NCBI GenBank assembly: GCA_027475525.1
Contig: JAMWFC010000059.1
Span: forward strand, 791,168-855,167
From: Macrolepiota albuminosa
Lineage: Eukaryota > Basidiomycota > Agaricomycetes > Agaricales > Agaricaceae
DNA: 64,000 nucleotides
Direction of reading: 5' to 3'
The notes under the pieces were generated by a model that was not told where the DNA came from, did no database searches, and saw only the letters and a program-made list of their open reading frames with translations. The first letter of the stretch is position 1; every line of letters begins with the position of its first letter. Both the position numbers and the translations under genes were made by a program. Shown piece after piece: positions 10,145-19,005 of the stretch.

Positions 10145-13100
10145 CTCCCACTAGGCGGCGACGTAGGAGGGAGAACACCCAGCTTAGAACGACATTTGTT
10201 GAAGGTTTCGCGTGGTAGTGCTTTCGTCAGGGCGTCGGCTATCATGTCGTGTGTGGACACATATTCCAGCTGTATATTTCCCTGTCCGATTTGTTCGCGT
10301 ATGAAGTGATATCGGATGTCGATATGTTTTGCGCGTGAGTGAGAGACGGGGTTTTTGGAGAGGGAAATGCTTCCGGCGCTATCTGTGAATATGGTCATTG
10401 CACCGACCTGTTTGAAGTCGAGGTCGTTTAGTAAGGTCCGTAACCATATCGCTTCCCTGGTCGCATTCGCAGAGGCAATGTACTCCGCCTCCACCGTTGA
10501 TGTCGCTACTCCCAATTGCTTCCTTGAAGACCAAGACACAGTACTCCCATTGAGTTCGTAGCACCACCCACTAACAGATCGTCGATCGAAGTTATCTTGC
10601 GCCCAATTCGCGTCGCTCCATCTGACTAACTTTATTTCTCCATCTTTCATCCCTCCCAACCTAAGTGCGAGCGATTTCGTCCCTTTTAAGTATCGGAGTA
10701 TTCGTTTGCACGCGGTAAGGTGCGGTATGCCCGGGTTACCTGAGAATTGAGCCACGAGGCTTACCGCGAATTGTATGTCGGGTCTAGTTTGAGTGGCGTA
10801 GAGTAAGGACCCAACAAGTGATAAGTAGTTTAGTCCGTTCGAATACTTCGCGTATGCTTCGATTTCTTCGGCGGTTCTGGGCGATTGCCAAAGTGATAAA
10901 TTATGGTTTGTTGCCAAGGGGATGGCAACTTCATGGCAGGACGTCATTCCGAAACGCTCAAGTACTGAGTTGATGTAAGCGGATTGATTTAAGTAAATGT
11001 GGCGCTTCTGACGGTCGCGGCTGATCTCGATCCCGAGCATATAGTGTATTTCTCCGAGATCGGTTATATCGAAGTTGTTGCTCATGTCACGTTTGAATAA
11101 TTCGATTTTTTGAGTGTCATTGCCCGCGACGGCCATGTCATCAACGTAGACGAGGACTATCAATGTGATTTTCCCGCCCAATTTCAGGATGTATAGACAG
11201 TTGTCCGCACGTGATTGTTTGAACCTGAGAGTCATGAGGACATCGTGAAGGCGCTCCTTCCATTTACGGCCAGACTGTTTAAGGCCGTATATCGCTTTAT
11301 TAAGTCTCCAATACTTATCTCTCTTGAGGCAACTTGGGGGCCTCATGTAGATTTCTTCGTCAAGATCGGCTTCGAGATACGTGCCGATCACATCAATCTG
11401 ATGGATTTCAAGATCTAATAAAGCGGAGAGGGTTAGGAAAACTCGAAGTGTGACGAATTTGGCGACCGAAGAGAAGGTGTCCTTGTAATCGATGCCGGGA
11501 ACTTGCGAAAAACCTTGTGCGACTATTCGTGCTTTGTACTTCACCCTTTTACCCTGCTCGTTGACCTTTTCTTTGAGTACCACTTTGCTTCCGACTGCTT
11601 TCCTGCCCGGAGGTAGATTGTCAACTTCGTCAAATACCTTTTTGCTGATAAGCTGTTGGTGCTCTGCCTTGACAGCTTTTGTCCATTCGTCAGAGTCGGG
11701 ACCTCTGAGGGCCTCGGTTATCGACGGTCCAGCTATTGTTATGTGCGCCACGTGTAAGCTTTGAGATTCATTATCGTCGTCTTGGCGATATCTCAATGGT
11801 ACGCGCTTTGTTCTTGCTGAAGGTTCTCTGATGGGTAGGTTTAACCATTTTGCGCGCTTTCTGGGTGCGGGTGGTGTTTCCATATCCGTGGGGCCATAAT
11901 CAGGTGTATTTGGCCTTACGGATTCAGGATACTGTAATTCTTCACTCACCGACCTGCCCTCTGAAGCGCTAGAGTACGCGTCGTCGTCCTCTGTCATCTG
12001 GCTAACGTCGGGCAATTGCGCCGTGAGTCGTATTCTGCGGGGCGAATCCCCCTCAGGATATAAGGCCGTGTCGATTAAACCGTCGATATGACCTTTGGTT
12101 GCTCGAGTAGAATCAAGTCTCACTCGGGCCAGCTCACTCGGCACATCGTCTTCATAAAATCGCACGTCTCGAGAGGTAATTAGCTTGCCGTTTTCGAGGT
12201 CTTCAAGTCTGTAACCCTTGGTTTCTCCAGCCCACCACCCCAACATCCTCACTCGAACTGCCCGTGACTCTAATTTTCCATGCCTGACCTCCTTAGGAAC
12301 GTGCGCCCACCCTAAGGACCCAAAGACACGCAGGTGCGAGACGTCAGGTTTCTCACCGGTGTTACTCCATTCAGTGTATGGAATTTTACCTCCGAGAGCG
12401 CTCGTCGGAGTAATTGATCGGATGTAAACAGCATAAGCGAAAGCTTCGCCCCAATACCTTAGGTCCATGTTGGCGGCGTGCAACATGCTGCGCATCATTT
12501 CCATTAGCACCGCGATCATCCGTTCCGCAATACCGTTTTGCTGAGGGCGGTAGGGGTTAGTCGTTTCGTGCGCTATTCCGTTTGCACGACAGAACTTCTC
12601 AACGGTAGAGTTTACGAATTCAGTTCCGTTATCGGTTCGAATGATCTTGACGAGTCGGCCCGATTGTCTCTCGAGTCGTGCTACAGTTACTTTCATTTCG
12701 TCGGCGGCTTGTTCTTTCCTTTGGAGTAAGCTGCCACACGGTAAGCGTCGACTCACTTCGACAATGACAAGCGCATAACGATTTCCGTCCCAGGTCGGCA
12801 CATTCATTGGACCCACGAGATCCATGACAAGAAGTTCGTTCTTTTCGTACTGTTTGGTGCTCGCTTCTGGCAATGGAGGTCTGGTCGACTTCCCCTGGAC
12901 ACATCCGCTGCAGAGTCGGTCGAATTCACGAGGGAGTTTGATTTCTAAACCGGTTACGAGGTTCTGATCCGCCATTGTTTTAATGACGCGGGGGTTGATG
13001 TGTCCTAACCTTCGGTGCCACAGACGCATAGTCGATTCGTTTGCAACGAAGGCGACGTGGCCATCAAGGGTCCCCATATTCATGCACTCGACGCAATACA

Positions 13101-13764
13101 TGGTTCCCCTATCCCCAATTAGCTTGGCTCGAAGAAACTCCTTGCTGTCCCAAGCAAGGCTTATGCCATAGGAGAGTCCCTGTAAAGTAGCACCACTACG
13201 CTGTAACAAACCTAGACTGATGAGGTTCGCCCCTAATTTAGGCACAAACCATATGTCATCGAAACGTACGTCATTGATTCCGTCAGGGACATTGGTGCGT
13301 ATTGCGATGGAGCCAACGCCGGCAACATTGAGCTGATTGTTGCCACCGACCGATATATATTGATTTTGGACATCTTTAAGCTTGAAAAACCACTCTCGAT
13401 CTGCCAGCATGTGGCAGGAGGCGGCACTATCTAGCAATAGTCCGGAAGGCATGCCGTTATTTGTAGCCATAAGGAGTTTTCCTACTTCTCGAGGCTCATC
13501 GGTCGATTTCTTTACAGCTACGTTGGCATTTCCGACGTTCTTCGGTTTTCTAGGTCTGGGACATTTCGGACTCCAATGCCCTTTCTCACCGCAATTATGA
13601 CAGGTGTCGTCTGGCTTTGGTTCGCGTCGAGGCTTGGATTTCTTCTTCAATACTTTACTCCCACTCGATTGAGTACTGGTCTTGGAGGCGAAGGCTAACG
13701 GCTTGTTGGTGGAGCTCTCTTCCTGCATCAATCGGTCGTAAACGGATATTAGTTCCACAGACAC
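10123..13764 (-). CDS. Pol of the young copia element (zinc knuckle, PR, IN, RT, RNase H)
   Basis: A 1213-codon frame in the +1 register relative to gag. Domains in order: zinc knuckle CHNCGEKGHWSPKC (about residue 54); aspartic protease with LLLDSAASCHMLADREW (DSA in place of DSG, about 110); integrase with zinc-binding HRRLGH...C..C and D,D,E in VMDLVGP, RTDNGTEF and PQQNGIAERM (about 250-420); reverse transcriptase with YGLKQSGRKWKERL and catalytic YVDDMAVAG (about 780-960); RNase H with SDANWAQD, STVEAEYIA and FTDSAGSISL (about 1060-1190). No internal stop. The first in-frame codon I can place is GTG at 13764, which is not a plausible independent start, so expression probably needs a +1 frameshift from gag. 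The stop lies inside the 3' LTR. Confidence 0.92.
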   Translation of the reverse strand: MSVELISVYDRLMQEESSTNKPLAFASKTSTQSSGSKVLKKKSKPRREPKPDDTCHNCGEKGHWSPKCPRPRKPKNVGNANVAVKKSTDEPREVGKLLMATNNGMPSGLLLDSAASCHMLADREWFFKLKDVQNQYISVGGNNQLNVAGVGSIAIRTNVPDGINDVRFDDIWFVPKLGANLISLGLLQRSGATLQGLSYGISLAWDSKEFLRAKLIGDRGTMYCVECMNMGTLDGHVAFVANESTMRLWHRRLGHINPRVIKTMADQNLVTGLEIKLPREFDRLCSGCVQGKSTRPPLPEASTKQYEKNELLVMDLVGPMNVPTWDGNRYALVIVEVSRRLPCGSLLQRKEQAADEMKVTVARLERQSGRLVKIIRTDNGTEFVNSTVEKFCRANGIAHETTNPYRPQQNGIAERMIAVLMEMMRSMLHAANMDLRYWGEAFAYAVYIRSITPTSALGGKIPYTEWSNTGEKPDVSHLRVFGSLGWAHVPKEVRHGKLESRAVRVRMLGWWAGETKGYRLEDLENGKLITSRDVRFYEDDVPSELARVRLDSTRATKGHIDGLIDTALYPEGDSPRRIRLTAQLPDVSQMTEDDDAYSSASEGRSVSEELQYPESVRPNTPDYGPTDMETPPAPRKRAKWLNLPIREPSARTKRVPLRYRQDDDNESQSLHVAHITIAGPSITEALRGPDSDEWTKAVKAEHQQLISKKVFDEVDNLPPGRKAVGSKVVLKEKVNEQGKRVKYKARIVAQGFSQVPGIDYKDTFSSVAKFVTLRVFLTLSALLDLEIHQIDVIGTYLEADLDEEIYMRPPSCLKRDKYWRLNKAIYGLKQSGRKWKERLHDVLMTLRFKQSRADNCLYILKLGGKITLIVLVYVDDMAVAGNDTQKIELFKRDMSNNFDITDLGEIHYMLGIEISRDRQKRHIYLNQSAYINSVLERFGMTSCHEVAIPLATNHNLSLWQSPRTAEEIEAYAKYSNGLNYLSLVGSLLYATQTRPDIQFAVSLVAQFSGNPGIPHLTACKRILRYLKGTKSLALRLGGMKDGEIKLVRWSDANWAQDNFDRRSVSGWCYELNGSTVSWSSRKQLGVATSTVEAEYIASANATREAIWLRTLLNDLDFKQVGAMTIFTDSAGSISLSKNPVSHSRAKHIDIRYHFIREQIGQGNIQLEYVSTHDMIADALTKALPRETFNKCRSKLGVLPPTSPPSGSDEGNDV

Positions 13765-14449
13765 TCTCGATAGTAAGAGAGCTTCCCCGATAGAGTAAGT
13801 TTTGTTTCATAACCTCCCAGGCGGTTGACTGAGGCAGAGATAGGAGTATGGCATTAATAATCGTGTTATCGTCGACCTTGTGACCGGCGTCGGTTATACG
13901 TCGACGAATGTTCAGATAAAATCCGATGTGGTCAGTCATTGGTGTTCTACCGTCCCATTTCCTACCATACAGTTGTTGATAGTAGTAGTGGACGTTGATA
14001 CCGCTTTGTTGGTCGACATAACATTTGTGAAGATGGTCCCATATTTCTTTTGATCTTCGGAGTTTGACAATAGATTCGCGCTGAGTGTATTCCATAGCAC
14101 CGCGTATCAGTCCTACGGCAGCCTCATCTTTGCCGAGCCATCGTTCGTGCTTCTCGACAGCATGTTCCCACATGATGTAGGGCTTGGACTGCATTACGTC
14201 CCAAGCATCCTGTCCTTCCTTTTTGACAGTAATAACTTTGCCGTCCTCGGAAGAATGGGAAGTAGTCATCATTTCTGGGAATTCCCCGGGAGGCTTGGGC
14301 GGGCATGATTCACGACCAGACGTAACCCCCCAAAGGGATTTGGTCTGTAAGGCGATCTTCATATTATCCGCCCAAATATGGTAATTGTTACCGTCGAACT
14401 TCGCGAACTGTAAGGATTCGGAAGTATGTTCGCTAACAGCGGGGCCCAT
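13655..14449 (-). CDS. Gag of the young copia element
   Basis: A 264-residue frame from the ATG within the PBS (MGPAVSEHTSESLQFAKF). It shows typical copia/UBN2 gag features: FDGNNYHIWADNMKIAL at the N-terminus, then WDVMQSKPYIMW, EIWDHLHKCYVDQQSG and LLSLPQSTAWEVMKQNL. The zinc knuckle is not in this frame but in the overlapping pol frame, so the true Gag-Pol junction lies upstream of the knuckle. The frame runs about 100 nt past the likely junction (near 13770) into a tail that looks like random sequence. Role: structural capsid protein of virus-like particles. Confidence 0.85.
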   Translation of the reverse strand: MGPAVSEHTSESLQFAKFDGNNYHIWADNMKIALQTKSLWGVTSGRESCPPKPPGEFPEMMTTSHSSEDGKVITVKKEGQDAWDVMQSKPYIMWEHAVEKHERWLGKDEAAVGLIRGAMEYTQRESIVKLRRSKEIWDHLHKCYVDQQSGINVHYYYQQLYGRKWDGRTPMTDHIGFYLNIRRRITDAGHKVDDNTIINAILLSLPQSTAWEVMKQNLLYRGSSLTIESVCGTNIRLRPIDAGRELHQQAVSLRLQDQYSIEWE

Positions 14450-14453
14450 AACC
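14442..14453 (-). other. Primer-binding site, half initiator-tRNA-Met type; contains the gag start codon
   Basis: Minus-strand GGTTATGGGCCC directly follows the 5' LTR, identical to the PBS of the other copia. The ATG inside it (A at 14449) opens the gag frame, so PBS and initiation codon overlap. Confidence 0.75.
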
Positions 14454-14763
14454 TGTCGCAGCATGTCACAGAATGGATGTATTTCGTGTACGAATATGAT
14501 ATATCTGAAGCTGAAGCTGAAGCTCGAGGTCAAGAAGATAGTAATACAAGTCGTATGTGAGTAACTTACCTGAAGCTCGAGGTCAAGAAGATGACTCGAA
14601 CTTCAGGTCTGTCGTACTATAAGTAGATACGTACTGGTGAAACTTGTGTATGATTCGTAATAGAGAATTGAATTGAAAAAGGTTGAAACAAGTGGAGGGA
14701 CATACGTAATTATGATGAAGTTATGTGGTCACCTTCCGTAGTCAGACGTCATTTCCTTCGTCA
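14454..14763 (-). repeat. 5' LTR of the young copia element
   Basis: 310-bp partner of 9835-10144 with no difference seen; followed by the TSD GAGGG at 14764-14768. Confidence 0.95.
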
Positions 14764-14768
14764 GAGGG

Positions 14769-15184
14769 TCAGGGAATAATCGAATTTTTTGGTACGTGAT
14801 CTATCTTATTATCTCATTGTCAAAGGTACCTTGACATTGTTATTATGACCATACATACCCATATATACACTACCTGTAAGACTATGTCGTCTTCCGTGTT
14901 TTGATACACCCCCCGTTTACTCGTTTTGGATGTCCAGTCACGTGCATCAAAACTCGATTTTGGGCACAGCGTTGCTTTCCTTAACCACCTCTTTGCCACT
15001 CATCCATCTTGTCACTGCTTAGATATGATATACACGACATTACTAGGGCAGTAGGCACGAACACTGGTTGAGTTGTTTTCGCGGTCTTCGAGGGTGGCAG
15101 CACCAAGATAGATAAGACTGACTGCCTCGCCTGAAGATTTTCTCACAAGACGTTCACTCTTGACTTTAGCTCCCACTTCGCGCT
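14769..15184. other. No gene seen; probable promoter region of the DUF6699 gene
   Basis: Host DNA between the copia insertion and the ATG at 15185. It contains pyrimidine-rich stretches (for example around 15137-15180) typical of fungal upstream regions. No ORF of note. Confidence 0.4.
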
Positions 15185-16202
15185 ATGTCAGGCCCTTTCG
15201 TTTATAAACCACCCACCGCTCCTGTCCGGTGCCAAAGTCCCTACACCCATAAACCGCGGTCTGCATCACCTTTCATTCCCGGCTCCTCGTATTTACTACC
15301 ACCCTCTTTAAATCCCTCACCACATTTTGAAACAGCACCCCTGCCTCTATTCGACGGTCCAGATCGGTGCTCCATCCCCGCTCCAAATACTTATGACGCA
15401 AGATATTGTGGTACCTTTTGGGAGCCGAGGCGTGACCCCCTTCCGCAATGGCACGAAGGCAACATGAGTTCATGGCCTAATATGCCCCCACCGTTTTCTG
15501 CACCGTTGGACAGTGTTGGAAATCTTGCCGGATCGTCACCGTATTCACGGCGCCGCCGACACTCATTCAGTTATGCATACAATCCACCACTTCAAGTTCA
15601 TCCCCTTCTGAATGCTGAGGTTCCCGTCAACAACTTCTTCTTTGATCTGTCGCGCATGTGTGACCCTCTTCTCCACTCCCGTGAAGACTTCGCGGAGCCT
15701 GCGACATACATACCAATCACTCGAATGCGGATCATGTCTGATGTCCTTCCTCAAGAATGGGACTCTCACCTGATGTGAATGAGTATCACGTCAGGACTGG
15801 GTACGGTCCTCCGCCAATCACGGTACGGGACGTCTTGCAAGAGCTCTCCTGCCGATTGCAGTTGCAAATCAGGCACAATGACTGGGCACGGTTGTCACGG
15901 GAGACATGGGCAAAGTTAGTCGTGCCTTCCACAGTTGTTGTCGGGTTGCTCCCGGTGGATGCCTGGCAGAGAGGGCAAAAGGTGTAAGGAGAGTTGATTA
16001 TCTGTGGGGAAATACGAGACTTTCGGGCTTGCTGAAGGTGGGAAATGAGGATGGACGCGAAACCATACCAATCTACTCAGTGATGGATTTATATTCGAGA
16101 TTTATGTGTACCTCTCATTGGATTATTTATTTTTGTCGTTATGCACCCCGGGACTTATTGCCCTTATGTACAATCTTTCATGTGATTTGCGTGTACGTAT
16201 AA
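15185..16202 (+). pseudogene. DUF6699-domain protein gene with two single-base frameshifts
   Basis: The ATG at 15185 opens a Pro/Ser-rich N-terminus (MSGPFVYKPPTAPVRCQSPY) followed by a DUF6699-like domain: HPLLNAEVPVNNFFFDLS, EPATYIPITRMRI, then in the next frame PPPITVRDVLQELSCRLQL, and in the third frame GVRRVDYLWGNTRLSGLL. The two frame changes are placed near 15761 (TGGGA) and 15915 (AAAGTT); each is explained by loss of one G. DUF6699 proteins are basidiomycete-specific and of unknown function. The natural C-terminus probably lies soon after GLLKVG (about 16060); the open frame continues to 16202 without family resemblance. The two one-base losses could be mutation or base-calling error, but neighbouring kilobase-long transposon frames are unbroken. 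Confidence 0.7.
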
Positions 16203-16338
16203 CTGGTTAGAACGGCTCAAAAAAGGTCTCGCGCGGCCATGATGTACGTTATACACTTGTGGTACACATCTTAAATACCAACAACACCATGTGCGAGCAG
16301 TGTAGACCAGCGCTCAATCAGTATGCAGAAATGCCGGA

Positions 16339-17088
16339 TCATCCAAACCTCCATGTCTTCTGAACCTCTCTTAATATCTCAAAAGCCTCTGCAGCCACTT
16401 CATCGATCTCTCCATTCTCCAATACCAAACAATCATCATCAAGCGGCAGCGGGTGTGTATTTACCTCTATGGTAAGTTCATTATAAGTGGATGGTCGTTG
16501 CTCATCATCAATGGCGGCTAGCGCGTTGGGATAGCCAGAAAATGAACGCGAGCGGCGTAATTGCTGTCTCCAAAGATACGTCGGAGTTGGTTTTGCACCG
16601 AGATGGTGAATTGCGACCCCAGGTAACTGAGCCTGCGATGAGGAAGGACCGATTCGAGAACGAGAGGAGATAAGGGAGACCGAAGAAGATTTGAGATGTC
16701 CAGAGTTCGAAAGTTGCATAGTATCACAAAGAGGGATTTTCTGGCGAGGCTCGATGTGCGATGCTGGGCGCGGAATGCTCTTGTATGATGCCGCTGGAAG
16801 AGGTGCGAAACTGTGCATTAGATAGAACGCCAAACGCGTTTTTTTTCCCTTGAGAAGTTCAGGCAGGTCCTTGTTCAAGCGCGAAGGGTCTATCCCATAT
16901 GGCCAATGAGGTCTGGTTTCCTGGACACGACTTTCGCAGCGTGGAATGGTGGGTACATGGTTCAATGTTGGACAAACGGAGGTGGTATCGCATGAGATGT
17001 CCGAGGATTTTGGAGGAGCAGCGGTGTGTGGTAGAACATACAGAGGGCCCGGGAGAAGTGCATGGTTTGATAGGCTATCCGATCTCAT
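16339..17088 (-). CDS. Hypothetical protein
   Basis: A 249-residue frame from an ATG at 17088. It is rich in Ser, Pro and Arg, with an acidic C-terminal segment (LPLDDDCLVLENGEIDEVA) that could form a helix ending EAFEILREVQKTW. No signal peptide, membrane helix or known motif. It lies convergent to the DUF6699 gene and ends about 140 bp from it. The acidic helical C-terminus looks more protein-like than chance, but I recognise no family; it may be part of a spliced gene or a chance ORF. Confidence 0.35.
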   Translation of the reverse strand: MRSDSLSNHALLPGPLYVLPHTAAPPKSSDISCDTTSVCPTLNHVPTIPRCESRVQETRPHWPYGIDPSRLNKDLPELLKGKKTRLAFYLMHSFAPLPAASYKSIPRPASHIEPRQKIPLCDTMQLSNSGHLKSSSVSLISSRSRIGPSSSQAQLPGVAIHHLGAKPTPTYLWRQQLRRSRSFSGYPNALAAIDDEQRPSTYNELTIEVNTHPLPLDDDCLVLENGEIDEVAAEAFEILREVQKTWRFG

Positions 17089-17559
17089 ACTGCCACCGTT
17101 CGACGTGGGTACTGAGCAAATGTGATCATTGTTCCGTATCTCTTATAATCCAAATTATAACATTGGTACACCTAAGATATTATGATTAACCTAGTTATAA
17201 AAAAAAACTCCGTAATTGATACAATACTAAACGACACCATGCAGTGGGCTGATGGGTATGTGCATCATGGCACCACGTCACAAAGCTCTTTCAGCTCCCC
17301 CAGCTGGCTAAACGCCATCCGTGTCACAGAGTGTCAAGCAGGCTTGCGCGTCTCCTAGCAAGATCTTTGTACTTGTCCCTTGTTTCCTCGCGAAGCGTCT
17401 CAAGCCGCAACAACGTCATGCTCGACGCCTCGGACGATTGACGCAGAGATGGGGGGTGCAGCCCAGGCGCAGATGGGCGGCGGATGGACGGCCTTTGCAA
17501 ACGGGGGCGGATTGGGGCAGTCACGCGGTGGACAGAGAAAGTGGCGGGCAGTGACTGAT
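17089..17559. other. No convincing gene; short basic coiled-coil-like segment on minus strand
   Basis: On the minus strand a stretch ending near 17324 reads TLLRLETLREETRDKYKDLA, helical and charged like a genuine exon. It has no visible start, splice context or partner. Confidence 0.3.
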
Positions 17560-18385
17560 GTGTCACACCTGCGATAATCCTTTTAACTCCCTCACTCAAC
17601 CATGTACCCGCAAATCCTGCCTGAAATGTTCCTTGCTGTTCCACTGAACTCACCGTATAAAAATGCGTGGAATGGTTGTTGGAACGCCCTCTTGAACCAT
17701 TTCTTCCCCATGGAACAAGGTTGGGCAATCGCACCTAAGGTAGGATACGGATCTGAAGGAGCTCTCACTTATCTTTAGGCATTACCACCCTTTAGCTCTA
17801 GGGACTCACTTGACTCCGCTGTTTCCTTTCTTGTTAGCTATTACAATCCGAAAATCCCCGCTATGTTGGTTGAGATCAAGCCATTCTCCCTACTCGGTGG
17901 ACATGTAGCTCGAGCTGAGGCCGATGAACAAATGCGTCACCAGTTTGGTGCTTACCTCGACGTTGCCCCGCCGACTCTCATTGGTCTCAGCGCGTTCGGG
18001 CATATGGTGTGCAAATACGAGCTCAAGAAGACTATGTGCGAACTCACACCCGAGAAGTTCCCAAGGCCTCTGTCATACATTGACGACACTGCGCCTGAGA
18101 AGCGTTGGGATTTGGACTTGACGACCGAAGAGGGGTGCAATCGAATGATGGCTATCATTGAACAGGTTAAAAATGTGGTTCTCGCTGAAGGTATGTGTAA
18201 ATACAATTTTGCTACTCTCATTCAATGAGATTCTTGATAAGCCACCAAAGGTGCTTAAGACAACCAGCTGTCTACAACACAGATGAGGCACCTTGGCAAT
18301 GCTGCACGACTTGAGCTTTTCTGCTATGTACATCTACTCTGTTTCAGTTTCGAAATCGTCCATACATCACATCTATGTATGACAG
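17560..18385 (+). repeat. Inverted segmental duplication, copy 2
   Basis: Inverted partner of 7333-8169: same upstream motif (GTCACACCTGCGATAATCC), same two-exon gene, same 3' flank including the 58-nt identical run. Confidence 0.88.
17602..18228 (+). CDS. Uncharacterised basidiomycete protein, PD-(D/E)XK-like (?), copy 2
   Basis: Exons 17602-17739 and 17779-18228 with a 39-bp GT-AG intron (17740-17778); 195 residues, ATG at 17602. Exon 1 begins MYPQILPEMFLAVPLNSPY and carries NAWNGCWNALLNHFFP, a block shared with copy 1 and, as I recall, with many multi-copy hypothetical proteins of mushroom-forming fungi. Exon 2 has an Asp in DSAVSF, then MLVEIKPF about 20 residues later, then a helix with ARAEADEQM and the segment TLIGLSAFGH. 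D-x(n)-E-x-K is the order of a PD-(D/E)XK nuclease core, but this is inference from one motif. The frame and splice sites are intact, and the 3' flank is strongly conserved with copy 1. No pseudogenising change seen. Confidence 0.65.
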
Positions 18386-19005
18386 AAAAGATTCTGAATA
18401 CATGACATCGAGTTAGTTCGCAAATTTCATGAATTGTTTGAGTGCTCAACATCTTGAATATAATTAGCTCTAAATACAAGGGTTCGTCATCATCCATCCA
18501 ATTTCCTCTTACGTTCCACAGTCATCTTCGCTGTTTCCGTCTCCTTCATTGTTTTTACCGCCGCCTATCCCTGCTAACCACGAGTTTGCGATGCCTGCTA
18601 TACCCTCTGGCTACTCGATGCCCAAAGGGACCCCTCTGTATGTGAATGAGAGTCAGAGTGGAACGATGAATGGAAACGGGACCTGCAAATAACAGCCGCT
18701 GTATCACAGACCTCTCGAGTCTCAGTGCTCCTTAGTAGTATAGCAACTTGTCATCTGCATCTCTTGCTTGCGAGAACAGAAACAAAAATATTTGTTCACG
18801 AATCAGATTGTAGCAGCACGCAGGATTGAATGAGGTGCCTACCAAGTTCGAATTAATACTGTAGCAGCACGCCAGATCGAAATTGAACGAGATTTGTACA
18901 AAGTGACATCTCTTGATAGCTCGGAGCCCGACGCCGCAGTGTCTCGTTTGTCTATCGTAGGGCGTATCAAGGACTAGGCGTCGGTCCTCGGAATACAAGA
19001 TAGAA
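18386..19005. other. No assigned gene; possible C-terminal exon near 18.5-18.7 kb
   Basis: A plus-strand frame around 18520-18690 reads a Pro/Ser-rich segment (SSSLFPSPSLFLPPPIPANH) ending KGTPLYVNESQSGTMNG and a stop. It is plausible as a protein C-terminus but unassignable. The rest is non-coding flank of the aspartic protease pseudogene. Confidence 0.3.

Larger units (their letters stand above)
9835..14763 (-). mobile_element. Ty1/copia retrotransposon, apparently intact and recent
   Basis: A 4929-bp element with two 310-bp LTRs (9835-10144 and 14454-14763) that I could not distinguish by eye. It has a perfect 5-bp TSD GAGGG (9830-9834 and 14764-14768). The PBS abuts the right-hand LTR and a purine-rich AGTGGGAG abuts the left-hand one. 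Gag and pol are long open frames with all catalytic motifs present. Matching LTRs and intact motifs point to a recent insertion. The only question is the gag-pol frame change near 13770. It sits in the spacer between the inverted gene pair. Confidence 0.95.
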
